From Stieleria mannarensis (GTDB lineage: Bacteria > Planctomycetota > Planctomycetia > Pirellulales > Pirellulaceae): DNA of 64,000 nucleotides. This document shows, piece by piece, positions 41,547 to 49,829 of this stretch. The notes beneath the pieces are model-generated. The model ran no database searches. It saw nothing but the letters and a program-made list of their open reading frames with translations, and was not told the DNA's origin. The position numbers and the translations under genes were made by a program. The first letter of the stretch is position 1; every line of letters begins with the position of its first letter. The stretch spans positions 1 through 64,000 of the forward strand of contig NZ_JACEHH010000045.1 in the NCBI RefSeq assembly GCF_014154935.1, read 5' to 3'.

Positions 41547-44375
41547 TTACGGATTGGGCCAGTCGGTCACTTTGTTGGCCGCTTCGTGCAACAGTTGGTC
41601 GATCGCTTTTCCTAGATGCGATGCGGAGGGACTGACGCGGGAATTCAGCAGCGCGACGAAATTTTTCCCGTCATGACGGCGAATCATGATGGTCGCTGTT
41701 CCATTGAGCGACCCGGTGTGCCAATGGTTGACCTTGCCCGGCCCGACCACACGGTTGCTCCAGCCCAATGAATAGTAGCGATCTTTTTCCGTGCCGTCGG
41801 CATCGTGCCCGGCAAGTCCAGGCGGTCGTCGATACATCCACTCAATCGAGCGCCGCGTCAAAATCGGACAGTCGTCCGGATCGTCCAATGCGGCGGCAAA
41901 CTTCGCCAGATCCGACGCCGAAGCGATCCATCCGCCGTGCGAATCCATCGCTTCTAAATGCCATGCCCCATAGGGCCACGGGATTCGATCGCCTCGGTCG
42001 TCCGCAAACACAGACGTGCCGGTCCCAGGATGGTAGTACCGCACTTCGTTCTCCGCTCGACCCTCCAAGCGTGTCGCTCCGATCCGCATGGTCGTCACGC
42101 CGATCGGTTCCAAGACATGTTCCTTGACGTAGTCTTCGTAGCTTTGATCGGTGAGTGTTTCGATCACACGTCCCAGCAAGCAATAGCCGAAATTGGAATA
42201 GGCATAGCGCTGGCCGGGATCGAAGTCAAGTTCCTGACTCAACATCGCTTTGATGACCGTTTCCTGGTCGGCCGGCGGATCGGTTTCCATCTGATCGGCA
42301 AAGCGGACCGATTGAAACATGGCGTCAAAAGAGACGTCGCGGTCCCACCCGCCGCGATGTTCCAAACAATGGCGAACGGTCACGTCGCGCAAACGGTCAT
42401 CAAAGTCGTCGATCGCCTCGATCTCCGACGCATAATCAAGCACATCGAAGATCCTATCGTCCAAGGACAGTTTTTTCTGCTCGATCAGTTGCAGCACGGC
42501 CACCGCGGTGATCGGCTTGGACAAACTGGCGATCCGAAACAGACTGTTCGGTTCGACCGGTTGTCGCTGAGCAACGTCCGCGTATCCATAGCCGCGGGCG
42601 AAAACGATGCGACCGCGATCGGTCACGGCGATCGAAGCCCCCGGAACACGGTGCTCGGTCATGAAGTCTTGCATTAGGCGGTCGTAGCTGGCAAACCGTG
42701 GATCGCTTTTTCCCGAGCGGACATTTGCGGCGGCCATCGATTCGCGATAGCCCGGCCCCCGCAACACACGTCCGGGGCGGGCGTCGGTCATCTCGCCATC
42801 GTTCAGCACCAATTGGCCACCGACGATGACAAACTTCATCCCTTCGGACAGCGCCTCGGGATTGGCAAAATCCGCGTGGTCGACCAGGTTTTCAAAGTCA
42901 AACACGATCACGTCGGCTGCCAAGCCGACGTTGATGCGGCCGCGATCATGGGCCAGCACATCGTTGGCCGCGACCGCGCTGGCTTGGGCGATCGCCCGCT
43001 CCAATGAGATCACCCCCAAGTCGCGGACGTAACGCGAGAGCATTCGCGGGAACGAGCCGAAGGCTCGTGGATGAGATGCCGATCGACTTCCACCGGCGGG
43101 GCCGACGTCGGTGCAAAAGGAGACAAATTCCTGTCGCATCGCCAGAATCTTGTTCGCCTCGGTCATCGTTTCGGGAAGTGCAAACGCGCCCTGCCGAACC
43201 AGATTGAAAAACGTGTCCCAGGGATCCTCGTCGCTTGCGCGGGCCATTTCCTCGACCGACATGCCGTCGTACTTGCTGTATCGGGCGTCGTTACTGCGTC
43301 CGACGACGATTCGGTTCCAATCCTTTCCGGCGTGCCGAAACCAGTTTTCCCAGCCGTCGGTCGATTCCATTTCCCGCTTGATCTCCTCACGCAGGGCCGG
43401 ATCGTCCAACCGCCCGACCAACCGCTGGTGGCCGTCGGCGAAATGACGCGGGTGGATCAGTGCGGCGATGCCCAATCCGTTGTTGACGTAGGGGTAGATG
43501 TCGGCGGTCACCTGCTGGCCGGCCGACCGTGCTTGTTTGATTTTGGCGATCGCCAATGGCATCTTGCCCCAATTCTGCTTGCCGGCGGCTTTGAGATGAA
43601 AAATATGGACGGGCGTTTCGGCGCGGTGTCCGATTTCGAGTGCTTCGTCGATGGCTTCGAGCAACCGGTCGCCTTCGTTTCGCATGTGGGTGTAATAGCC
43701 GCCACCGTACCGGCCCGCGACGGCCGCCAATCGGGCGATCTCTTCGGTGCGTGCGTAGACGGCCGGCGGATAGATCAGTGCGGTGGACACCCCGATCGCG
43801 CCGGCTTGCATGGCCTCGTGCACCAGGGCTTGCATCTGCTCCATTTCCTGATCGCTGGGACGCCGCTGGACGTCGCCGATCACCATACGTCGGATCTGGG
43901 AGTGACCGATCGTCTGGACGACGTTGACGGGTAACCCTTTGGATTCGATCAGGGTGAAGTACTCGGCCATCGTCGTGTAGCCTTTGCGACGCCCTTCCTC
44001 GGCCCCCAACGGCGCCGCCGATCCGCCTTCGCCGGCGTTGATGGTCGTGATCCCCTGTGTCAACAGGTTGATCGCCGTCTTGGCGTCGTCGACCATCGGC
44101 GATGCGGTCTGCCCCATCATGTCGATCAGCCCCGGGGCCACGACCAGTCCTTCGGCATCGATCACTTGTTTCGCGTTTTCGGCGTTGATGTCGCCGATTC
44201 GAACGATCTTGCCGTCGTTAATGCCGACGTCGGCGTAGTACCACGGCGCCCCAGATCCGTCGACGACCTTTCCATTTTTGATCACGATGTCGATCGGAGA
44301 ATCATCGGCAAAGGCGACCTTCACCGTGATCAATGCGAGCAACAAAACTTGCCAAGAACGCAGCGGTGCAATCAT
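41547..44375 (-). CDS. amidohydrolase (D-aminoacylase-like) fused to class C-type serine hydrolase
   Basis: 942 residues, two enzymes in one chain. A signal peptide (APLRSWQVLLLALITVKVAF) starts at ATG 44375. About 25-570 is an N-acyl-D-amino-acid deacylase-like amidohydrolase (IDIVIKNGKVVDGSGAPWYY; HMRNEG; VHIFHLKAAGKQNWG; LAADVIVFDFENLVD). The usual metal-binding HxH after PGxID is replaced by MMGQ. About 580-935 is a beta-lactamase/esterase fold with S-x-x-K in RIASLSKPITAV, YSN in RYAYSNFGYCLLGRV, and a C-terminal HTG in NHWHTGSLNGTA. It is exported, perhaps acting on D-amino-acid-containing peptides or peptidoglycan fragments; the substrate is unknown. Confidence 0.85.
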   Translation of the reverse strand: MIAPLRSWQVLLLALITVKVAFADDSPIDIVIKNGKVVDGSGAPWYYADVGINDGKIVRIGDINAENAKQVIDAEGLVVAPGLIDMMGQTASPMVDDAKTAINLLTQGITTINAGEGGSAAPLGAEEGRRKGYTTMAEYFTLIESKGLPVNVVQTIGHSQIRRMVIGDVQRRPSDQEMEQMQALVHEAMQAGAIGVSTALIYPPAVYARTEEIARLAAVAGRYGGGYYTHMRNEGDRLLEAIDEALEIGHRAETPVHIFHLKAAGKQNWGKMPLAIAKIKQARSAGQQVTADIYPYVNNGLGIAALIHPRHFADGHQRLVGRLDDPALREEIKREMESTDGWENWFRHAGKDWNRIVVGRSNDARYSKYDGMSVEEMARASDEDPWDTFFNLVRQGAFALPETMTEANKILAMRQEFVSFCTDVGPAGGSRSASHPRAFGSFPRMLSRYVRDLGVISLERAIAQASAVAANDVLAHDRGRINVGLAADVIVFDFENLVDHADFANPEALSEGMKFVIVGGQLVLNDGEMTDARPGRVLRGPGYRESMAAANVRSGKSDPRFASYDRLMQDFMTEHRVPGASIAVTDRGRIVFARGYGYADVAQRQPVEPNSLFRIASLSKPITAVAVLQLIEQKKLSLDDRIFDVLDYASEIEAIDDFDDRLRDVTVRHCLEHRGGWDRDVSFDAMFQSVRFADQMETDPPADQETVIKAMLSQELDFDPGQRYAYSNFGYCLLGRVIETLTDQSYEDYVKEHVLEPIGVTTMRIGATRLEGRAENEVRYYHPGTGTSVFADDRGDRIPWPYGAWHLEAMDSHGGWIASASDLAKFAAALDDPDDCPILTRRSIEWMYRRPPGLAGHDADGTEKDRYYSLGWSNRVVGPGKVNHWHTGSLNGTATIMIRRHDGKNFVALLNSRVSPSASHLGKAIDQLLHEAANKVTDWPNP

Positions 44376-44906
44376 CGGGTCAATCGAAGTGAGGAGGGAA
44401 TTGTGAGAGCGGTTTCCAGGCTGATGTTGCAGCCGCATCGAAGCGATCAAGGGCGTGGTGATTCCGGCCTGAAAACCAACGCCACTCGATTTCACAGGCC
44501 GCATCATGACCGCGGTGGGGGCTCAGTCTACATCGATTCGAGCCACCTTGTTTGCCGCTGTCGAAGATTGCCTATCTGCTCGATGGCCCGATTTCGACGC
44601 GGAGCGTTTTTTCAGGTCCTCAACGCGATCGGAGCGACCGCCCGGAAGGGCCGGCGTACGCGCGGGGGCGGTTACGAACAGCTGGGGCATTTTGCCCCGG
44701 CGGGACTTTCTGGGACGGTGCCGGGCGATCGGTGCGGCCGGCATCGCTTACTTGCAGAATTGTTTTGAGGCGGTGATTTGCGGTGCGAACGCAACGAAAG
44801 GCTTTGGATGCAAGCGTTCTGGCACACCGCGTGCGTTCAACTCCGATCGACCACGCGGCGCATCGCCGCTGCAACCGATACCAATGACTGATGAAGGAAA
44901 TCACTG
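44376..44906. other. divergent intergenic region, no gene
   Basis: About 530 bp between the fusion hydrolase and the HtrA gene. It contains one copy of the GACCGCCCGGAAGGGCC repeat core at 44636-44659, a CTGGGGCATTTTGCCCCGG hairpin at about 44681-44702, and a possible sigma-54 promoter at 44820-44834. No open frame here looks like a gene. Confidence 0.5.
44820..44834 (+). promoter_or_regulatory. candidate sigma-54 (-24/-12) promoter upstream of htrA
   Basis: TGGCACACCGCGTGC has GG and GC at the exact spacing of sigma-54 promoters (consensus TGGCAC-N5-TTGC), with TGGCAC fully matched. It lies 72 bp before the htrA start codon. An NtrC-type sigma-54 activator gene is encoded two genes downstream. 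The assignment is based on one sequence match only. Confidence 0.35.
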
Positions 44907-46457
44907 ATGAAAAAGCCAAAATCCCGCCTTCGAACGGCACTCGTCGCAGCACCGCTTAGCCTGGCAGCGGCCGGTCTGTTGATGGCAGCCGCCCCGGCAA
45001 CCAAACTTGATCAACAACCGGCCGCCGCGTCGGCGCCGGCAACGGTGACCAAACCGGCGATCACGCCGGAACAACTGAACATCGCCAACTCGCTATCGCA
45101 AGCCTTTCGCAACGTCGCCGACAGCGTGCTGCCGGCCGTGGTCGCGATCGAAAACCGCCCCGACACGTCCTGGCGTTCGGCCAAGCCGGACCCCAACGAC
45201 AACTCGATGAACGGTCAGAACCCCTTCAAGGGCACTCCGTTTGAGGACATGTTCCGCGGCGGACAGATTCCGATGCCCCCGAACATGACTCCGCGCCAGG
45301 CGCCACGTTCCCAGGGTGGCATCGGTTCGGGCGTGATCATCGACAGCTCGGGCATCGTGCTGACGAACAACCACGTCGTCGACGGCGGCGGCACCGTGAT
45401 CGTGAAAACACAAGACGGTCGCGAATTCGAAGCCGTCGAAGTGTTCACCGACCCCAAGACGGACATCGCGGTGGTGAAAATCAACGGCGACGGTTCATTG
45501 ACCGCCGCCAAACTCGGTAACAGCGAAACCACCTCGGTCGGCGACTGGGTGATCGCACTGGGCCAACCGTTCGGCCTGGAAAGCACCGTCACCGCAGGCA
45601 TCGTCAGCGCCAAGAATCGTGGGATCGGCATCACCGCGCGTGAGAATTTCATCCAAACCGATGCGGCCATCAATCCCGGCAACAGCGGCGGACCGCTGGT
45701 CAACCTGCACGGCGAAGTGATCGGGATCAACACCGCGATCTCCTCGCGCGGCGGTGGCAACAACGGCATCGGATTCGCCGTCCCCTCGAATCTGGCGCGC
45801 TGGGTGAGCGACCAATTGGTCGCCAACGGCACCGTCCAGCGAGCCTACTTGGGCGTCGCGATCCAGCCGGTGTCGCACCAATTGGCAGCCCAACTGGGCG
45901 TCTCCCCACGCGGCGGCGTCGCGGTGACCAACGTGTTCCCGGACACGCCGGCGGCCAAGATGGGATTCAAACCGGGTGACGTGATCGTCGACTTCGGCGG
46001 CACCAAAGTCGCTACGCCACAGCAATTGCAGCTTGCCGTGGAACGCTCGGCGATCGGGAAAACGGTTTCCGTCGCGGTCGTCCGCGACGGCAAGACGATC
46101 TCGTTGAGCTATGATCCCGAAGCGGCGCCGAACGATTTTGCCGTCAACGATCGCGAGCAGAAACCCGATGGCGTCAAAATGCAGTCCTTGGGGATCGAGG
46201 TCACGCCGTTGACCGCCGACGTCGCCAAGCAACTCGGGATCAAGGATGAATCCGGTGTGGTTGTCACCCGCGTCCAAGAAGGAAGTCGCGCCGAGCAGGC
46301 CGGATTGAGTCCGGGGATGGTGATCGCCCAAGTGAACCGTCAAGACGTCGCGACGACGACTGAGTTTGAAGCGGCGGTCAAGTCGGACCAGGACGGAACG
46401 TTGCTGCTGTTGGTTCGCAACGAGCGAGGCTCCCGCTTCGTGGTCATCGAAGGATAG
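44907..46457 (+). CDS. Do/DegP-type periplasmic serine protease with two PDZ domains
   Basis: 516 residues. The N-terminal signal/anchor is at about 8-30 (TALVAAPLSLAAAGLLMAA). The trypsin-like protease domain has catalytic His in VLTNNHVVDGG, Asp in DPKTDIAVVKI and Ser in NPGNSGGPLVN. Two PDZ domains follow (about 310-400 and 425-515). This is the DegP/DegQ layout, a chaperone-protease that degrades misfolded envelope proteins. AAGGA lies eight bases before ATG 44907. A two-component pair follows 210 bp downstream on the same strand. Confidence 0.95.
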   Translation: MKKPKSRLRTALVAAPLSLAAAGLLMAAAPATKLDQQPAAASAPATVTKPAITPEQLNIANSLSQAFRNVADSVLPAVVAIENRPDTSWRSAKPDPNDNSMNGQNPFKGTPFEDMFRGGQIPMPPNMTPRQAPRSQGGIGSGVIIDSSGIVLTNNHVVDGGGTVIVKTQDGREFEAVEVFTDPKTDIAVVKINGDGSLTAAKLGNSETTSVGDWVIALGQPFGLESTVTAGIVSAKNRGIGITARENFIQTDAAINPGNSGGPLVNLHGEVIGINTAISSRGGGNNGIGFAVPSNLARWVSDQLVANGTVQRAYLGVAIQPVSHQLAAQLGVSPRGGVAVTNVFPDTPAAKMGFKPGDVIVDFGGTKVATPQQLQLAVERSAIGKTVSVAVVRDGKTISLSYDPEAAPNDFAVNDREQKPDGVKMQSLGIEVTPLTADVAKQLGIKDESGVVVTRVQEGSRAEQAGLSPGMVIAQVNRQDVATTTEFEAAVKSDQDGTLLLLVRNERGSRFVVIEG

Positions 46458-46523
46458 GACTTGCGACCGGGGTTGTCGCGGGACATCTCCACTTCGACCA
46501 GAAGGCGTTGTGAATTGCCGGGA

Positions 46524-46556
46524 AAACGTAGCTACCTTCGCCAACAGGTGGTTCCC
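46524..46556 (+). repeat. dispersed hairpin repeat, variant copy
   Basis: AACGTAGCTACCTTCGCC followed by AACAGGTGGTTCC, a copy of the hairpin family found at 24632-24663 and 35635-35702. Here the loop-side AG is changed to AC, which weakens one pair. It lies between the htrA stop and the histidine kinase start. Confidence 0.6.
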
Positions 46557-46666
46557 CGGCATTCACCTCGCTCGCATCGAACGTCGCGACGTCGACGCGG
46601 CGATGTTTTGGCGATCGGCGTCAACGGGTATCCTGGAGCATTGCTTCGATCGACAAGGAAACTTTG

Positions 46667-48055
46667 ATGAAATTGGCCGCCAAACTGATTCTGTTGTTCA
46701 TGCTGGGTGTGTTGGGCATCGTCGCCCTGTTCTCCTGGCAAACGATCCGTCGGCAATTGAGGTGGGACGAGCAACGCAGGGCGGATCACGCCAACGACGT
46801 CGTTGGCGCCCTCAGGCCGGCGATCGACGACGCCTATCGCAACGGCGGCGTTGTGACCATTCAACAGGCCATCGAGGTGACCGCGCGACATGTCCCCGGC
46901 CAACAACTGCGTTGGGTCGACGGCGTCCCGGCCGCCGAATCGGAAACCAAAATCACGTCCCGTCAGGTCTCGCAGATCTCGGTCGCCGATAAAGACGGAC
47001 AGACGGTCGCGCGGACCTTCGTACCGATCGAGATTGACGGATCCGAAGCCGGCGGGGTGGAGGTTTCCGAGTCGATGGAACACCACGATCAATTCATTCG
47101 TGAATCCTTGATCGCCTCGCTATTGTCGTTGGTCGGTGTTGCGGCACTCTCGGGCATGATGATCTACTTCGGCGGGGTGCAACTGGTCGGCAAACCGCTG
47201 GCCCGGCTGATCGATCAAGTCCATCAAATCGGCGCCGGGAAATTACCTCAACCACCCGCGTTTGAACGCAACGATGAACTCGGATCATTGGCCCAAGCGA
47301 TCAGTCAGATGAGCCGACAATTGGACCAGCAACAAAACACCATTCGGCACACCGACCGCTTGGGTACCGTCGGCACGCTGGCGGCGGGGATGGCCCACGA
47401 GATGGGCACACCGCTGAACGTCGTCGCCGGCCGCGCCGGTCTGATCGCGAGCGGAAAGTTGTCTGCGGAGGAGGTTCGACAGAGTGCTGAAACGATCAAG
47501 TCCGAAGCCGAACGGATGACCACACTGATCCGCCAGTTGTTGGATTTCGCGCGACAGTCGCCGGCCACACACACCAAGATCGATCTCGGACAGATCGCCC
47601 GAACCACTTGCGATTTGATCGAACCGATCGCGGAAAAGTCGTCGGTGCAGATCAATCTGGCGCGCGATGATCAACCGTACTTCATCCACGGCGACGCGAC
47701 TCAGATCCAGCAGGTGCTGACCAATTTCCTGACCAACGGCGTCCAGGCCATGCCCGATGGCGGCACCGTGACGGTGACCTTGCAACGACAAAAAACCGGC
47801 CCGACAAACCAGATCGGCATCCATGTGACCGACCAGGGCGGTGGCATCCCGCCGGAGCAAATCGATCATGTGTTCGAACCGTTCTACACGACCAAAGATG
47901 TCGGACAGGGTACCGGGCTGGGCCTGTCGATCGCCTACGGGATCGTCCAGGAACACGGCGGTGACATCGATGTCCAAAGTGAACCGAACGCGGGAACCAC
48001 TTTCCGCGTCCACCTGCCCGCCGCCGATCAACCTTCCACTGCGATCAACTCATGA
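46667..48055 (+). CDS. membrane sensor histidine kinase (ZraS/NtrB-like)
   Basis: 462 residues. ATG at 46667 has AAGGA seven bases upstream. TM1 is LILLFMLGVLGIVALFSW (about 7-24), the periplasmic domain is about 110 residues, and TM2 is LLSLVGVAALSGMMIYFGGV, followed by a HAMP region. HisKA has phospho-His in GMAHEMGTPLNVVAGRAGLI. HATPase has N-box NFLTNGVQAM, G1 VTDQGGGIP and G2 GQGTGLGLSIAYGI. It overlaps the response-regulator gene by 4 bp. The domain order and partner are those of kinases that control sigma-54 activators. Confidence 0.93.
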   Translation: MKLAAKLILLFMLGVLGIVALFSWQTIRRQLRWDEQRRADHANDVVGALRPAIDDAYRNGGVVTIQQAIEVTARHVPGQQLRWVDGVPAAESETKITSRQVSQISVADKDGQTVARTFVPIEIDGSEAGGVEVSESMEHHDQFIRESLIASLLSLVGVAALSGMMIYFGGVQLVGKPLARLIDQVHQIGAGKLPQPPAFERNDELGSLAQAISQMSRQLDQQQNTIRHTDRLGTVGTLAAGMAHEMGTPLNVVAGRAGLIASGKLSAEEVRQSAETIKSEAERMTTLIRQLLDFARQSPATHTKIDLGQIARTTCDLIEPIAEKSSVQINLARDDQPYFIHGDATQIQQVLTNFLTNGVQAMPDGGTVTVTLQRQKTGPTNQIGIHVTDQGGGIPPEQIDHVFEPFYTTKDVGQGTGLGLSIAYGIVQEHGGDIDVQSEPNAGTTFRVHLPAADQPSTAINS

Positions 48056-49419
48056 ACGACACCCTGCCAAACGCGAACGTCTTGATCGTTGACGACGAAC
48101 GCAACATGTGTGAACTGATCGAGACGGATCTGCGGCTGCGGGGGATCGACAGCCGCGGGTGCCAGTCGGCGGCCGACGCGGTGGAAGCTCTCCGCCAGGA
48201 GAACTTTGACGTCGTGTTGACCGATGTCAAAATGCCGGGCACGACGGGGTTGCAGTTGTGTCAACAGCTGACCGAAACCCGACCCGACGTGCCGGTGATC
48301 GTGATGACCGCCTTTGGGACCATGGAAACCGCCATCACGGCGATGCGTGCCGGTGCCTATGATTTCATCACCAAACCGATCGAGATGGATCTGTTGGCGA
48401 TCACGCTGCGGCGGGCGATCGAGCACCGACAGCTTTCCGAACAGGTGCGATTGCTACAGGAATCGTCCGAAAAGGTCAGCGCGTTCGGTCCGATGATCGG
48501 TAAAAGTCCGGCGATGGTCAAATTGTACGAACAACTGGAACGGGTCGCCCGGTCCGACGCCGCCGTCCTGATCACCGGCGAAAGTGGCACCGGCAAGGAA
48601 CTGGTGGCCCGCTCGATCCACCAGAACAGTCGCCGCGCCGAGGGACCGTTTGTTGCCGTCAACTGCGGCGCGCTGAGTGAAACGCTGCTCGAAAGCGAAC
48701 TCTTCGGTCACGTCAAAGGAGCCTTCACCGACGCCCGCAGCCAGCGTCGCGGGTTGTTCCTTGAGGCGAACGGCGGCACGCTGTTGTTGGACGAGATGGG
48801 TGAGATGCCCATGACGATGCAAGTCAAACTGTTGCGCGCGCTGGAAGAACGAACCGTTCGGCCGGTCGGCGGAGACCAAGACATTCCGTTCGACGTCCGC
48901 GTGTTGACGGCCACCAACCGCGATCTGGAAACCTCTGTCGCCGAAGGCCGCTTCCGTGACGACCTGTTCTACCGCATCAACGTGATCGGGATCCCTTTGC
49001 CGCCGTTGCGTTCCCGCGGGACCGATGCGTTGCGGCTGGCCGAACATTTCTTGAAACAGTTCGCTCGATCAGAAAATAAGTCCGTCGACGGGTTCGCCGA
49101 AGGCGTCCCGGAAAAGCTGTTGGCGTATTCGTGGCCGGGAAACATTCGTGAGTTGCGTAACGTGATCGAACGAGCCGTCGCGCTCACACGCTACGATAAA
49201 ATCACGATCGAAGACCTGCCGGAAAAAATCAGTAACTTCGCCGGCGGCACCGTGTTCATCGGCGGTTTGGATCCGAGTGAACTGGTGACGATGGAAGAAA
49301 TCGAACGCCGCTACATCACCCACGTCTTGGAAGCGGTCGGAGGCAACCAGACCCAAGCCGCTCGCATCCTGGGACTGGATCGAAAAACGATCTACCGCAA
49401 ATTGAAACAGGATCCGTAG
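48052..49419 (+). CDS. NtrC-family sigma-54-dependent response regulator
   Basis: 455 residues: receiver (about 8-122; VLIVDDERNM, VVLTDVKMPGTTG, VIVMTAFG, FITKPIEM), AAA+ central domain (about 145-375) with Walker A GESGTGKE, the sigma-54-contact loop GAFTDA (common variant of GAFTGA), Walker B GGTLLLDEMGEM and an R-finger region, then a Fis-type helix-turn-helix (GNQTQAARILGLDRKTIYRK). It activates sigma-54 promoters when phosphorylated by the kinase encoded just upstream. The htrA upstream region carries a candidate site. Confidence 0.95.
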   Translation: MNDTLPNANVLIVDDERNMCELIETDLRLRGIDSRGCQSAADAVEALRQENFDVVLTDVKMPGTTGLQLCQQLTETRPDVPVIVMTAFGTMETAITAMRAGAYDFITKPIEMDLLAITLRRAIEHRQLSEQVRLLQESSEKVSAFGPMIGKSPAMVKLYEQLERVARSDAAVLITGESGTGKELVARSIHQNSRRAEGPFVAVNCGALSETLLESELFGHVKGAFTDARSQRRGLFLEANGGTLLLDEMGEMPMTMQVKLLRALEERTVRPVGGDQDIPFDVRVLTATNRDLETSVAEGRFRDDLFYRINVIGIPLPPLRSRGTDALRLAEHFLKQFARSENKSVDGFAEGVPEKLLAYSWPGNIRELRNVIERAVALTRYDKITIEDLPEKISNFAGGTVFIGGLDPSELVTMEEIERRYITHVLEAVGGNQTQAARILGLDRKTIYRKLKQDP

Positions 49420-49613
49420 TGGGCGAACCATCGCTCACTGCCATAATGTAACGCGTTCTCATGCTCCGACTGGGCGCATTTCCTCATCATTCTGCCCCGT
49501 ATCATTCTGCCACTCTTCTCCTGCCCCTCCACCGACGCGGCGCCGTAGTTGGGGGCGAGGTAGGAAGATTTTGGAGGTAAGAAGATGACCAGAATCGAGA
49601 ACACTGCAGCCAA

Positions 49614-49790
49614 TCACTGCTTCGGCCCGGTTTCACCCGAGGACGTAAACCATCCGATCAGCCCGATGATCCCCACAGCCACCGCCACCCCGTTCAAGAA
49701 CAGATTGGTGTCACTGTGCGTCACGAACGCCGCCGCTGCAAACAGCAAGCTTGACGACAAGATGATGATGGACGAAGCAAGACTGCGCAT
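49614..49790 (-). CDS. small two-helix membrane protein, 58 aa
   Basis: The frame runs from ATG 49790 to TGA 49614 and begins MRSLASSIIILSSSLLFAAA. Two hydrophobic segments (about 5-22 and 31-48, with GVAVAVGIIGLIGWF) are joined by a polar turn THSDTNLFLN and followed by a short charged tail ending GPKQ. AAGG lies four bases before the start. No family is recognised. The clean amphipathic layout, start signal and stop support a real gene despite its size. It is 39 bp downstream of the DUF1501 gene on the same strand and could be in the same transcript. Confidence 0.6.
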   Translation of the reverse strand: MRSLASSIIILSSSLLFAAAAFVTHSDTNLFLNGVAVAVGIIGLIGWFTSSGETGPKQ

Positions 49791-49829
49791 ATTGCCTTGG
49801 TGGAAATGCGAAGCATCGCGCGAGGAGTG

